Below are positions 49,279 to 57,106 of a stretch of DNA of 64,000 nucleotides, piece after piece. The notes beneath the pieces are model-generated. The model made no database searches and was not told where the DNA came from. It saw only the letters and a list, made by a program, of their open reading frames with translations. Each line of letters starts with the position of its first letter. The first letter of the stretch is position 1. Made by a program: the position numbers and the translations under genes. Source of the DNA: an uncultured Ectothiorhodospiraceae bacterium (lineage in GTDB: Bacteria; Pseudomonadota; Gammaproteobacteria; XJ16; Halofilaceae); contig CAJXKK010000010.1 of assembly GCA_913055615.1 (NCBI GenBank), positions 20,557 through 84,556 on the forward strand, in the 5' to 3' direction.

Positions 49279-50808
49279 GTGCCCCGCCCCGCCGCGACCT
49301 TGATGATCCAGGGCACCACCTCGGATGCCGGCAAGAGCGCGGTCGTGACCGGGCTTTGTCGTCTGCTCTCGCGCCACGGCATCCGCGTGGCGCCATTCAA
49401 GCCACAGAACATGGCGCTCAACAGTGCGGTGGCCTCCGACGGCGGGGAGATCGGACGGGCGCAGGCGGTGCAGGCGCGGGCGGCCGGGATCGAGCCGGTC
49501 ACCGATATGAATCCGGTGCTGCTGAAGCCGACCGGGGACCGCAATGCCCAGGTGATTGTCAACGGTTACCCGGCCGCGGATCTCGATGCGCGCGATTACC
49601 ATGACTACAAGCGGGTCGCCCGCGAGGCGACGCTGGCGGCGCATGCGCGGCTGGCGGCGGCGTATGACGTCGTGCTGGTCGAGGGCGCGGGCAGTCCCGC
49701 CGAGATCAACCTGCGCGAGAACGATATCGCCAATATGGGTTTTGCCGAGGCGGTGGACTGCCCGGTGATTCTCGTCGGCGATATCGACCGGGGCGGGGTG
49801 TTTGCGCAGTTCGTCGGTACGCTGGCGCTGCTGTCGCCGAGCGAACAGGCACGCCTGACCGGTTTCCTGGTGAACCGTTTCCGTGGCGATATCTCATTGC
49901 TGCAGCCGGGCCTGGACTGGCTGGAGGGGCACACCGGCAAGAAAGTGTACGGGGTGCTGCCGTATCTGCACGGGCTGTACCTGGAGGCGGAGGATTCGCT
50001 TTCGCGCGACGTGGCGCCGGCGGAGGCCGGCACCGCGGGCGAGGCGACGCTGCGCGTGGTGGTGCCGGCGACGCCGCGGATCAGCAACCACACGGATTTC
50101 GATCCGCTGCGGCTGCATCCGCAGGTCGATTTCCGCTACATCGGGCCTGGCGATTCGATCCCGCCCTGCGATCTGGTCGTGCTGCCGGGGTCGAAGAATA
50201 CCCGCGGCGATCTCGAGTGGCTGCGTGAGCGTGGCTGGGCGGCGTATCTGCAGCGCCATCTGCGCTATGGCGGCCGGGTGATGGGTATCTGCGGCGGGTT
50301 TCAGATGCTCGGGCATGCCGTTCACGACCCGGACGGGGTCGAGGGCAGCCCCGGCTCGACACCCGGGTTCGGTCTGCTCGATATCGACACGACGCTGGCG
50401 CCGGACAAGCAGCTGCGGCGGGTGAGCGGGCGGCTGGCGTTCGTCGATGCCCCGGTGAGCGGTTATGAGATCCACGCCGGGGTCACGCGCGGCGACGGCC
50501 TCGCCGGGGCGGTCGCGGAGCTGCCGCATGGCCCGGACGGGGCGCGCTCGGCCGATGAGTGCGTGCTCGGGACCTACCTGCACGGGGTGTTCGATGAGAG
50601 CGGCGCGCGCGACGCGCTGCTGCACTGGGCCGGGCTGACGGTGACCGCCGCCGCGCCGGATTACGAGCGCATGCGCGAGGAGGGGTTTGACCGGCTCGCC
50701 GACGCCTGTGCCGAGGCGATCGACGCCGCGGCGCTGGCCGATCTGCTGGGTGCGGCCGGCGATGCGCTGCGCACGGGTGCGCGGAGCACCGCCGAAGGCG
50801 ACACGTAG
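49279..50808 (+). CDS. cobQ: Cobyric acid synthase
   Basis: A 509-residue amidotransferase that aminates four side chains of adenosylcobyrinic acid diamide. The N-terminal ATP-binding half begins [19 protein letters not shown] and has [11 protein letters not shown]; the C-terminal class I glutaminase-like half has the Cys in [10 protein letters not shown] near 337 and the His in [11 protein letters not shown] near 437. The start is a GTG at 49279 with a CTGGAGA site. There is no riboswitch in front, unlike btuB. Confidence 0.96.
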   Translation: MPRPAATLMIQGTTSDAGKSAVVTGLCRLLSRHGIRVAPFKPQNMALNSAVASDGGEIGRAQAVQARAAGIEPVTDMNPVLLKPTGDRNAQVIVNGYPAADLDARDYHDYKRVAREATLAAHARLAAAYDVVLVEGAGSPAEINLRENDIANMGFAEAVDCPVILVGDIDRGGVFAQFVGTLALLSPSEQARLTGFLVNRFRGDISLLQPGLDWLEGHTGKKVYGVLPYLHGLYLEAEDSLSRDVAPAEAGTAGEATLRVVVPATPRISNHTDFDPLRLHPQVDFRYIGPGDSIPPCDLVVLPGSKNTRGDLEWLRERGWAAYLQRHLRYGGRVMGICGGFQMLGHAVHDPDGVEGSPGSTPGFGLLDIDTTLAPDKQLRRVSGRLAFVDAPVSGYEIHAGVTRGDGLAGAVAELPHGPDGARSADECVLGTYLHGVFDESGARDALLHWAGLTVTAAAPDYERMREEGFDRLADACAEAIDAAALADLLGAAGDALRTGARSTAEGDT

Positions 50809-50907
50809 CCGCGGGTTGCGTTGGCCGCTACGATTGGCAGGCGGCGAGCGCCTTCGCCACACCGCCGGCGATCATTGCCCGACCATCCACGCAACGGAGC
50901 CACCGCC

Positions 50908-51711
50908 ATCGATACCTGGATCGAAACCCAATGCGAGATCGCCTTCGACGACGGCATGAACGCGCCGATGGTCCTGGTGTTGCGGCCGCAGAGCAACGCG
51001 CACCAGTGGGTGGCGGAGAACCGCTTTCATATCGATCCGATCGTGACGGTCACCGAGTATGTCGACCCGTATGGTAACCGCGGCCAGCGACTGACCGCCC
51101 CGTCCGGCCCGTTCCGCATCCGCACGCAGTCGACGGTCCTGACCGCCGGTGCCGCCGATCGGGCGCCGGGGGCGCCGTTCGTGCTGATCCAGGACCTGCC
51201 GCCCGAGGTGCTGACGTATCTGTTGCCGAGCCGCTACTGCGAATCGGACCGGCTGGGGCCGGACGCCCGGCGGATCGTCGGCAACAGGCGTCCGGGGTAC
51301 GACCAGGTGGCGCGGATCGTCGAGTGGGTGCAGCAGGAGATCGCGTACGTGCCGGGATCGAGCAACACGCTGGTGTCGGCCATGGAGGTGAAAGCGCGCA
51401 GCGCCGGGGTGTGCCGTGACCTGAGCCATCTGGCGATATCGCTGTGCCGCAGCCTCAGCATCCCGGCGCGGATGGTCGTGGGCTACCTTGAAGGGCTGGA
51501 GCCGATGGACCTGCACGCCTGGTTCGAGGCCTTCGTCGGCGGGCGCTGGTACACCTTCGATCCGATCATGCGGCATCTCGACGGCGGCCGCGTGATGCTG
51601 GCGCTGGGACGCGATGGGGCGGACGTGCCGGTGTTCAATCAGTTCGGTCCGCCGGTGATCCCGCGCTCGATCGATGTCGGCGTGCGCCGCTCCGGCACGC
51701 GGGACTTCTGA
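50908..51711 (+). CDS. Transglutaminase-like cysteine protease-fold protein
   Basis: A protein of about 267 residues with a transglutaminase core: catalytic Cys in SAGVCRDLSHLAISL, His in DLHAWFEAFV and Asp in WYTFDPI. Strands such as TQCEIAFDDGMNAPMVLVL form the N-terminal domain seen in relatives. Homology starts before the first ATG in frame (50956). A clean ACGGAG site at 50893-50898 lies nine bases before an ATC at 50908, suggesting a non-canonical start there; a TTG at 50821 is the other option. Substrate unknown. Confidence 0.82.
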   Translation: MDTWIETQCEIAFDDGMNAPMVLVLRPQSNAHQWVAENRFHIDPIVTVTEYVDPYGNRGQRLTAPSGPFRIRTQSTVLTAGAADRAPGAPFVLIQDLPPEVLTYLLPSRYCESDRLGPDARRIVGNRRPGYDQVARIVEWVQQEIAYVPGSSNTLVSAMEVKARSAGVCRDLSHLAISLCRSLSIPARMVVGYLEGLEPMDLHAWFEAFVGGRWYTFDPIMRHLDGGRVMLALGRDGADVPVFNQFGPPVIPRSIDVGVRRSGTRDF

Positions 51712-51724
51712 CCCGGGTCAGGCG

Positions 51725-52090
51725 TCACTCGGCGAGCCAGAAGAACGGGCGGATGCTGAAGTACAGCAGTACGCCGATGATCAGCATATAGAGAACCACA
51801 CGCGCGGGGTTGCGTTGGATCATTTCCGCGAAGGTGGTCTGCGTGCCGTTGCGGCGCCGCTCCGCCTCGGCCTCCCGTGCGGCCTCCAGCCGCCGCGCCT
51901 GGTATTCATCCAGCAGATCGCGCACCCGCTCGTGATCCGCCTCGTCGCGCAGCCAGATGCCGCCCATGCTGATACCCCAGCGGTTGGGCGGGGTCTCGTA
52001 ATAGTCCACCGCGTGCTCGTCGAGCAGTTCGCGCACCTCGGCGGCCTCGTCCTCGGGTACGCCGCGCAGGTTCATCAGCAGTTTTGCCAC
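51725..52090 (-). CDS. DUF6164-family membrane protein
   Basis: A 121-residue protein starting MAKLLMNLRGVPEDEAAEV, with a basic coiled-coil-like helix (YQARRLEAAREAEAERRR) and one C-terminal transmembrane helix VVLYMLIIGVLLYFSIRPFF. The N-terminal ferredoxin-like segment ends with NRWGISMGGIWL. Family function unknown. Start GTG at 52090 with a strong AAAGGAG site. Confidence 0.85.
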   Translation of the reverse strand: MAKLLMNLRGVPEDEAAEVRELLDEHAVDYYETPPNRWGISMGGIWLRDEADHERVRDLLDEYQARRLEAAREAEAERRRNGTQTTFAEMIQRNPARVVLYMLIIGVLLYFSIRPFFWLAE

Positions 52091-52110
52091 GTGTTCTCCT
52101 TTGGGGGGCG

Positions 52111-52190
52111 TCTGATTATCGGGAGTTCAGTCGACGTGGTTTGTGGTCCGGCGTTCGTGTCTTTTGGTCTGTCGGGCTGGAAGCCCGATC
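52111..52190 (+). repeat. Dispersed repeat copy upstream of the DUF6164 gene
   Basis: TCTGATTA at 52111-52118 starts this copy, and a hairpin TCGGGC-TGGAA-GCCCGA at 52173-52189 closes it. The same two elements recur at 48989, 53986, 54248, 54502 and 56517. Confidence 0.65.
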
Positions 52191-52219
52191 TGCATCGTTC
52201 CGCAGATCGTTCCGTGACG

Positions 52220-52870
52220 CTACCCGTTTCTACTCGGCGTTTCGCTCGGGCTGCCGCTGGTCGGTGCCCGGCCGTGGAACACGAGGGAGCGGCTGCGGGG
52301 ATACGGGGGATCGTCGTGCACGCGGATGCGGCTCATGGCGGCGTGCGGCCACTCCAGGGCCGCGTGCGGGTTGCCCGGCACGCCCAGCGTATCCGCCACA
52401 AGTTGGCGCAGCACGCCGCCGTGGCCGACGATCAGGATACGACCGCCGGCCGCGTCCGCGATGAGGTCTTCCCAAGCGGCGCGAACCCGCGCACGGAACG
52501 CCGCCGCCGTCTCGCCGTTCGGGGGCGCGGAGCGATCCGGGTCGCCGAAGAACGCCGCCAGTGCATCGCCTTGCTCCGCCCAGAGCGCATCGAACGGGTG
52601 CCCGTCCCAGTCGCCGAAATCGTACTCGGACAGGCGCGGATCGACGGTCGGCGTGAGTCCGGCCTCCGCCGCGATCGCATCGGCGAACGCGCGGCAGCGT
52701 GCCAGTGGGGAGGTCGCGATGCGGTCCCAGTCGCTGCGGCCGGCGACCGCCGCGTGCAGTTCGCTCCAGCCGGTGGCGCTGAGGGGATCGTCGGTGCGCG
52801 CGCCGCGCAGGCGCGCGCCGCCTTCGGGCTCCCCGTGGCGCAACAGGTCGATGACGGTCTCGGTCACCAT
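52220..52870 (-). CDS. cobC: Alpha-ribazole phosphatase (histidine phosphatase family)
   Basis: A 216-residue phosphoglycerate-mutase-fold phosphatase. The catalytic His is in VIDLLRHGEPEGG near residue 10; SPLARCRAFADAI near 52, LSEYDFGDWDG near 85 and the second His in LIVGHGGVLRQL near 150 are present. It removes phosphate from alpha-ribazole-phosphate. The B12 role is inferred from cobT seven bases upstream; sequence alone cannot exclude a general phosphatase. Confidence 0.9.
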   Translation of the reverse strand: MVTETVIDLLRHGEPEGGARLRGARTDDPLSATGWSELHAAVAGRSDWDRIATSPLARCRAFADAIAAEAGLTPTVDPRLSEYDFGDWDGHPFDALWAEQGDALAAFFGDPDRSAPPNGETAAAFRARVRAAWEDLIADAAGGRILIVGHGGVLRQLVADTLGVPGNPHAALEWPHAAMSRIRVHDDPPYPRSRSLVFHGRAPTSGSPSETPSRNG

Positions 52871-52877
52871 GGCGCGC

Positions 52878-53930
52878 TCAGCCCTGCGAGACCCCGGCCT
52901 CGCTGAACGTGGCCATTCCACCGTGTACGGCGCAGGCCGTGCGCAGGATGGGCACGGCCACGGCCGCCCCGCTGCCCTCGCCCAGGCGCATGCCGAGGTC
53001 GAGGAGCGGCTCGAGCTCCAGCTCGGCGAGGATGCGGTCGTGACCGGGCTCCGCGGAGCGGTGCGTGGCGACCAGCCACCGCCCGAGCGCCGGGACCTCG
53101 CGGACGGCGACCAGCGCGGCGACGCTGGCGATGAAGCCGTCCACCAGCACCGGCACGCTCTGCTGCGCGCTGGCGATGAACGCCCCGGCCAGTGCCGCGA
53201 TCTCGAAACCGCCCAGGGCGGCGAGTATGTCCATCGGTTCTTTGGCCGACGCGTGGCGCGCCAGCGCACGCTCAATCACCTGGACCTTGTGCACCACGCC
53301 CGGCGTGTCGAGGCCGGTACCGGGGCCGGCGAGGCGGGAGGGGGCGGCGCCGAGCAGCGCACAGGCCAGTGCGGTCGCGGCGGTCGTGTTGGCGATGCCC
53401 ATCTCGCCGCCCAGGAACGCCTGGGCGCCACCGGCCGCAGCCGTGTCCGCCACCTGGCGGCCGGCATCGAGCGCGGCCCGGCACTGCTCTGCGCTCATCG
53501 CGGGTCCGGTGCAGAAGTTGGTGGTACCGGGCGCGATGCGAACGCGCTGGACGCCGGCGAGTTCGCCCCCGTCGTGCGCGGTACCCATGTCGATGACGTC
53601 GAGCTGCGCGCCCAGGCCGCGCGCCAGTACGCTGATCGCGGCGCCGCCGCGGGCGAAGTTGCGCACCATCTCCAGCGTAACCGCCTGGGGGAATGCAGAT
53701 ACTACTTCCTCGGCGACGCCGTGATCGGCGGCGAAGATGGCGACGTGGATGCGGTCCAGGGTCGGGCGTTCGACACGCTGCAGGCCCGCGAGGTCGATGG
53801 CGACCCGCTCCAGCCGGCCCAGTGAGCCGGGGGGCTTGGTCAGTTCGGACTGGCGTGCGGCGGCCGCGGCGGCGGCCGTTTCGTCCGGTGCCGGTAACGG
53901 CGCCCGCCACCAGGGTTCAGTTTGCATCAC
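52878..53930 (-). CDS. cobT: Nicotinate-nucleotide--DMB phosphoribosyltransferase
   Basis: A 350-residue CobT that makes alpha-ribazole-5'-phosphate from [18 protein letters not shown] near 30, [16 protein letters not shown] near 68, [14 protein letters not shown] near 175 and [14 protein letters not shown] near 315 (catalytic Glu) are present. DMB is supplied by BluB encoded 13 kb away. cobT-cobC form a two-gene operon on the minus strand. Confidence 0.96.
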   Translation of the reverse strand: MMQTEPWWRAPLPAPDETAAAAAAARQSELTKPPGSLGRLERVAIDLAGLQRVERPTLDRIHVAIFAADHGVAEEVVSAFPQAVTLEMVRNFARGGAAISVLARGLGAQLDVIDMGTAHDGGELAGVQRVRIAPGTTNFCTGPAMSAEQCRAALDAGRQVADTAAAGGAQAFLGGEMGIANTTAATALACALLGAAPSRLAGPGTGLDTPGVVHKVQVIERALARHASAKEPMDILAALGGFEIAALAGAFIASAQQSVPVLVDGFIASVAALVAVREVPALGRWLVATHRSAEPGHDRILAELELEPLLDLGMRLGEGSGAAVAVPILRTACAVHGGMATFSEAGVSQG

Positions 53931-54282
53931 GGGATCTCCACGATGTGCACCGGAATGCGGGGTCGAACCGACGTCCCGGAGGACCCCTGATTATCCGGAA
54001 CCCCGTCGGTCGGGCTTGGAACTCCTCATATCGGAGGCTCGCGAGTGTCGGACTGTACGAGCCGACGGTTTTCGTTTCAAATATATCGTCACTGAACTAC
54101 ACGCGTGATTCTTTGGTGTGCGAAATAGCGTGCTACAGCGTCACCCTCCAAACGACCCAGGACACTCCTGGCACACCTTTTTAGCATGCCAGCACGATTA
54201 ACAAACGATGTCTCGCATCCCAAAACTTCATTGCCCGGCAGGGAACATCTGATTACCAGGAGCCCTGTAGGTCGGGCTTATA

Positions 54283-54443
54283 GAGCCTGTGTAAGAACCC
54301 CGCGCCGTCGCGAGGAAGTGGTACAGCGAGGCGATTTTGCCGATCATTCGAGGAACATAGTGGGTCTTATGTGACGAGAAGGATCGGCAAAAGCGCCCGC
54401 TGTGGCGCTTCCGCAGTAGGCGTCGGGGTTTTTACACAGGCTC
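54283..54443. mobile_element. MITE-like element with 19-bp terminal inverted repeats
   Basis: 161 bases flanked by GAGCCTGTGTAAGAACCCC at the left and the inverse of GAGCCTGTGTAAAAACCCC at the right (one mismatch). TTATA lies on both sides (54278-54282 and 54444-54448), a five-base target duplication. It is too short for a transposase and probably moves, if at all, with a transposase encoded elsewhere. Removing it restores a perfect palindrome, GTCGGGC-TTATA-GCCCGAC. I do not assign it to a family. Confidence 0.8.
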
Positions 54444-54475
54444 TTATAGCCCGACACTCCCAGGCGCTTTGATCC

Positions 54476-54509
54476 GTCGGGCTGTAAGAGCCTTTGTAAA
54501 AAGCCCGAC
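54476..54509. repeat. REP hairpin whose loop carries a terminal-repeat-like sequence
   Basis: GTCGGGC (54476-54482) pairs with GCCCGAC (54503-54509). The 20-base loop between them ends in GAGCCTTTGTAAAAA, close to the terminal repeat of the neighbouring MITE, with flanking bases included (16 of 19 positions match). Confidence 0.6.
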
Positions 54510-54548
54510 CTACACCAGCCTTCAATCGGCCGGCCGATCGTAATCAGA
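54502..54548 (-). repeat. Dispersed repeat copy (left of the lipoprotein gene)
   Basis: On the minus strand this 47-base copy starts TCTGATTA, has GGCCGGCCGATTGAAG in the middle and ends AGGTCGGGCT. By eye it matches the copy at 48989-49035 at 39 of 47 positions. It overlaps the REP hairpin at 54476-54509. Confidence 0.75.
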
Positions 54549-54585
54549 GTTTCCCTGGTCGCACCTGCGAAACGACATCACACAA

Positions 54586-54613
54586 TTGAACACACCAGCG
54601 ACCTTGCTAAAAT
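54586..54613 (+). promoter_or_regulatory. Predicted sigma-70 promoter of the AT-rich lipoprotein gene
   Basis: TTGAAC (54586-54591), a 16-base spacer and TAAAAT (54608-54613) lie about 30 bases before the ATG. No SD is obvious before the start. Confidence 0.5.
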
Positions 54614-54642
54614 AAAAGTATATCTCTTACCCGGGCCAAACG

Positions 54643-56466
54643 ATGGACCTCAAATCACTCTTTTCAATCTCTTTTTCTTCGATGTTCTTTTTAGCCGGTT
54701 GCCTTGCATCCACACCGACTGAAGAAGAAACTCAGGAACCTTCCACTGAACAGTCTGCGAACGCACCCGTTCCGGATCAGTACTACAACATCGTATTGTT
54801 ATACAACGGTGCCCCGGAAGATTTTAGCGGGGACTCAAGAGAACCAGCCTTTAGAATTAATATCGATGACGAAATCGAGTTCAACCGTAAGTTTTCTGAA
54901 TCGGAGTTAGTTGCTTCCAGCTGCCTTATATCGCACTCCGGGATAGAACCTCAATATCAAAATCGGCAGGTAAAATGGACAGCAGATGCTACCGATAAAA
55001 TGATCGTTGATTTTATCTCAGAAAATGAAATTGAATTACCAGTAACGTACTCGTACCGCGACTGCAATAAACAAATTCACTCGAGATTTGAACGAGTCGA
55101 TCTGCTTCCTATCCCATACTCTGTGTACGCATCCTGGGAAGACGATGGCGGCTTTGGTCCTCTTGAACCACTCGCTGTTTTTCCATTGGAGGATATACAG
55201 AGGGTGTCCGCACAAGTAGAAAAGGTAAAAAATCAAATAGAAAAAGATGAAGCGGCATTACGAAAACAATATGACAAATCAAAAAATAATAACAATAACA
55301 ACCTTGTCGGCTCATTATTCGTCAAAATCAATTCAAGAGACAGGATTTGGGAAGAAGATGACCAATACAATCGCGGTCCTGGTTTCTATCCCCAGAATGT
55401 GTGCGCATTAGAAAACGATTCATCTATCCCTCGATCCACCATTGGTTATCGTGCATTTGACGAACAAATACTGAGTGAAGACTTGAAAAGGCAATATGAA
55501 GCCGTAGAGCGTCAAAGACAAATTGAATTGCGAATCACGGGCGATGGCAATAAGTTATCTTTTTACAAAACTTTCAATACGCTTAATGACGCCTATATCT
55601 ACTTTTCTGATTTAAAGTACGGGCATGAGGTGCCTGGCTGCGAAGCAGCATGTGGCAACCATTCTGATTGGGAGGATAGTTGTGCAATTTTGGTTGGCCC
55701 GGCGAAAGACGTTGCAAAATTGGGTTCGGCGCTTGCGGATGATGGCATTGAATCCGCCTATGGCCGATTACTTTCAGTCGCTGAAACCACCGAGCACGCG
55801 GCAGTTGTTCAAGGGTTTCAGTCTCATGATGAATTCAGATTTGTGGCGCAAGAGGACTTGATAACACAGTGGGATCAATTGCAGACACTCAGGCAGTACA
55901 ATGCCAATAGCCCGGAACGCTTCAAAGGCTTAAAAGACGAAATAATTGCATCTGGATACACTGAAGACAATCTTTCGATCGGAATCATTCTCGAATATCT
56001 AGAAGATCGGCAAGCGGCAAGAGACAACAACACCGATGTATTGAAGGAAAAGAATCAAAGGCTGGCACAGCAGGCGGCACAGCAGAAAAAACAAGAGGAA
56101 AGCGCCGCGAGAAGACAAGCTCAAATGGAGAAAAATTTCCCATACATTGCCAATTTACGCTGCGAGTTTCAGGGAAATCACACCAACATTGCCGCCTGTT
56201 TCCTGGGTGGCGAATATGCTGCTGACACCGAGCTTGAGCTGAGTAACGGGAATTCCAAACAGATCTATCAAGGATATGAGCTGAATAGAGTTGGGCAGGA
56301 GTCACGGAATGGCTTGCAGATCAATCTTAAAAGATCTTTCAAGATCCAGGCGCAAAACGCGTCTGATCGTTTATCTTTACGGCTTAAGATCGTTGAACGT
56401 AAGGGTGGAAAAGTCGTTTTTGAAGATATTGTGAGCCAATATGGTGTCATAAGCATTCGAAACTGA
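54643..56466 (+). CDS. Large AT-rich lipoprotein of unknown function, probably foreign
   Basis: A 607-residue protein with a lipoprotein signal: hydrophobic SISFSSMFFLAGC, the lipobox LAGC near residues 17-20 with Cys at 20, then an acidic, Thr-rich linker (TPTEEETQEPSTEQS). No domain was recognised. A charged helix near 195-220 contains a run of Asn (KNNNNNN), and a second Gln- and Ala-rich coiled-coil-like segment, QRLAQQAAQQKKQEESAARR, lies near 475. Cys pairs (EAACGNHSDWEDSC, ANLRCEF...AACF) suggest disulfides. Codon use is strongly AT-ended, unlike every neighbour. Location is probably the cell envelope. Confidence 0.85.
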   Translation: MDLKSLFSISFSSMFFLAGCLASTPTEEETQEPSTEQSANAPVPDQYYNIVLLYNGAPEDFSGDSREPAFRINIDDEIEFNRKFSESELVASSCLISHSGIEPQYQNRQVKWTADATDKMIVDFISENEIELPVTYSYRDCNKQIHSRFERVDLLPIPYSVYASWEDDGGFGPLEPLAVFPLEDIQRVSAQVEKVKNQIEKDEAALRKQYDKSKNNNNNNLVGSLFVKINSRDRIWEEDDQYNRGPGFYPQNVCALENDSSIPRSTIGYRAFDEQILSEDLKRQYEAVERQRQIELRITGDGNKLSFYKTFNTLNDAYIYFSDLKYGHEVPGCEAACGNHSDWEDSCAILVGPAKDVAKLGSALADDGIESAYGRLLSVAETTEHAAVVQGFQSHDEFRFVAQEDLITQWDQLQTLRQYNANSPERFKGLKDEIIASGYTEDNLSIGIILEYLEDRQAARDNNTDVLKEKNQRLAQQAAQQKKQEESAARRQAQMEKNFPYIANLRCEFQGNHTNIAACFLGGEYAADTELELSNGNSKQIYQGYELNRVGQESRNGLQINLKRSFKIQAQNASDRLSLRLKIVERKGGKVVFEDIVSQYGVISIRN

Positions 56467-56516
56467 ATGCCCAAACCTCTCGATTCAGGTACAGGATAGT
56501 CAGTTGGTAATCCCCT

Positions 56517-56544
56517 CCCAACCTGCAATCCGGTTTTAATCAGA
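56517..56544 (-). repeat. Dispersed repeat copy (right of the lipoprotein gene)
   Basis: On the minus strand TCTGATTAAAACCGG is followed by GCAGGTTGGG; the first block is identical to the copy at 48989. It begins inside the last codons of cobU (the TGA stop lies within TCTGATTA) and faces the same way as the copy left of the lipoprotein gene. Confidence 0.65.
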
Positions 56545-57070
56545 TTTTCCCAAGGGCACCGGTCGGTGCCTTCAGGGTCAGCGGCAGGCCGGCGGCGACG
56601 AACGTGACGTGCTCGCAGAGGCCGGCGACCGTCTGGTTGAGCCAGCCCGCCTCGTCGCGGAACCGGCGGGCGAGCGCGTTGTCGGGCACGATACCAAGCC
56701 CGACCTCGCTGCTGACCAGGACGATCCGCCCGGGCAGCCGCGGCAGGCGTTCAAGGAGATCCGCGCGTTCCCGTGTGAGCGCGTCGTCATCGGCGATCAG
56801 ATTGCCCAGCCACAGGGTCAGGCAATCGACCAGCAGCATTCCCTCGGGCCCCGCCTCGCGTTCGAGGGTGGCCGCCAGCGCCACGGGTGCCTCAACGGTG
56901 CGCCAGCCATCGGGGCGCCGGTCGCGATGCTGCCGGATGCGGTCGGCCATCTCCTGGTCGTGCGCCTCCGCGGTGGCAACGTACGTGACCTCGAGACCGC
57001 TGTCGCGGGCCCGGGTCTCCGCCAGTGTGCTCTTGCCGGAGCGGGCGCCACCGAGGATCAATTCAGGCAT
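56540..57070 (-). CDS. cobU: Adenosylcobinamide kinase / guanylyltransferase
   Basis: A 176-residue bifunctional enzyme that phosphorylates adenosylcobinamide and converts the product to the GDP form. The P-loop ELILGGARSGKS is at residue 3, and ATAEAHDQEMADRI, VDCLTLWLGNLI and VSSEVGLGIVPDNALAR follow. The ATG at 57070 is chosen by homology. It is separated from cobT by the foreign lipoprotein gene; in related clusters cobU, cobT, cobC and cobS are usually contiguous. Confidence 0.95.
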   Translation of the reverse strand: MPELILGGARSGKSTLAETRARDSGLEVTYVATAEAHDQEMADRIRQHRDRRPDGWRTVEAPVALAATLEREAGPEGMLLVDCLTLWLGNLIADDDALTRERADLLERLPRLPGRIVLVSSEVGLGIVPDNALARRFRDEAGWLNQTVAGLCEHVTFVAAGLPLTLKAPTGALGKI

Positions 57071-57106
57071 GGTGGGGCACGGCGCACGGGTTGCCACTGC
57101 GGGCGT

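Larger units (their letters stand above)
53931..54642. other. Repeat-rich intergenic island between cobT and the foreign lipoprotein gene
   Basis: This 712-base stretch has no supported gene. It holds a copy of the dispersed repeat at 53986-54018, another at 54248-54455 which is split by a 161-bp MITE-like element, a REP hairpin at 54476-54509, a minus-strand copy at 54502-54548 and a promoter for the next gene. Composition changes to AT-rich towards the right. Confidence 0.85.

Noticed and set aside
54283..54443. A complete insertion sequence.
   Set aside because: 161 bases hold no transposase frame; the ends and the target duplication fit a non-autonomous element.
53931..54642. Integron attC site or cassette array around the lipoprotein gene.
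   Set aside because: The repeats lack the paired RYYYAAC/GTTRRRY core sites and no integrase is present; REP-type repeats explain them better.
52091..57070. cobS hidden in one of the frames near cobT and cobU.
   Set aside because: All long frames here are either assigned genes or their shadows, and none shows the repeated hydrophobic segments of CobS.
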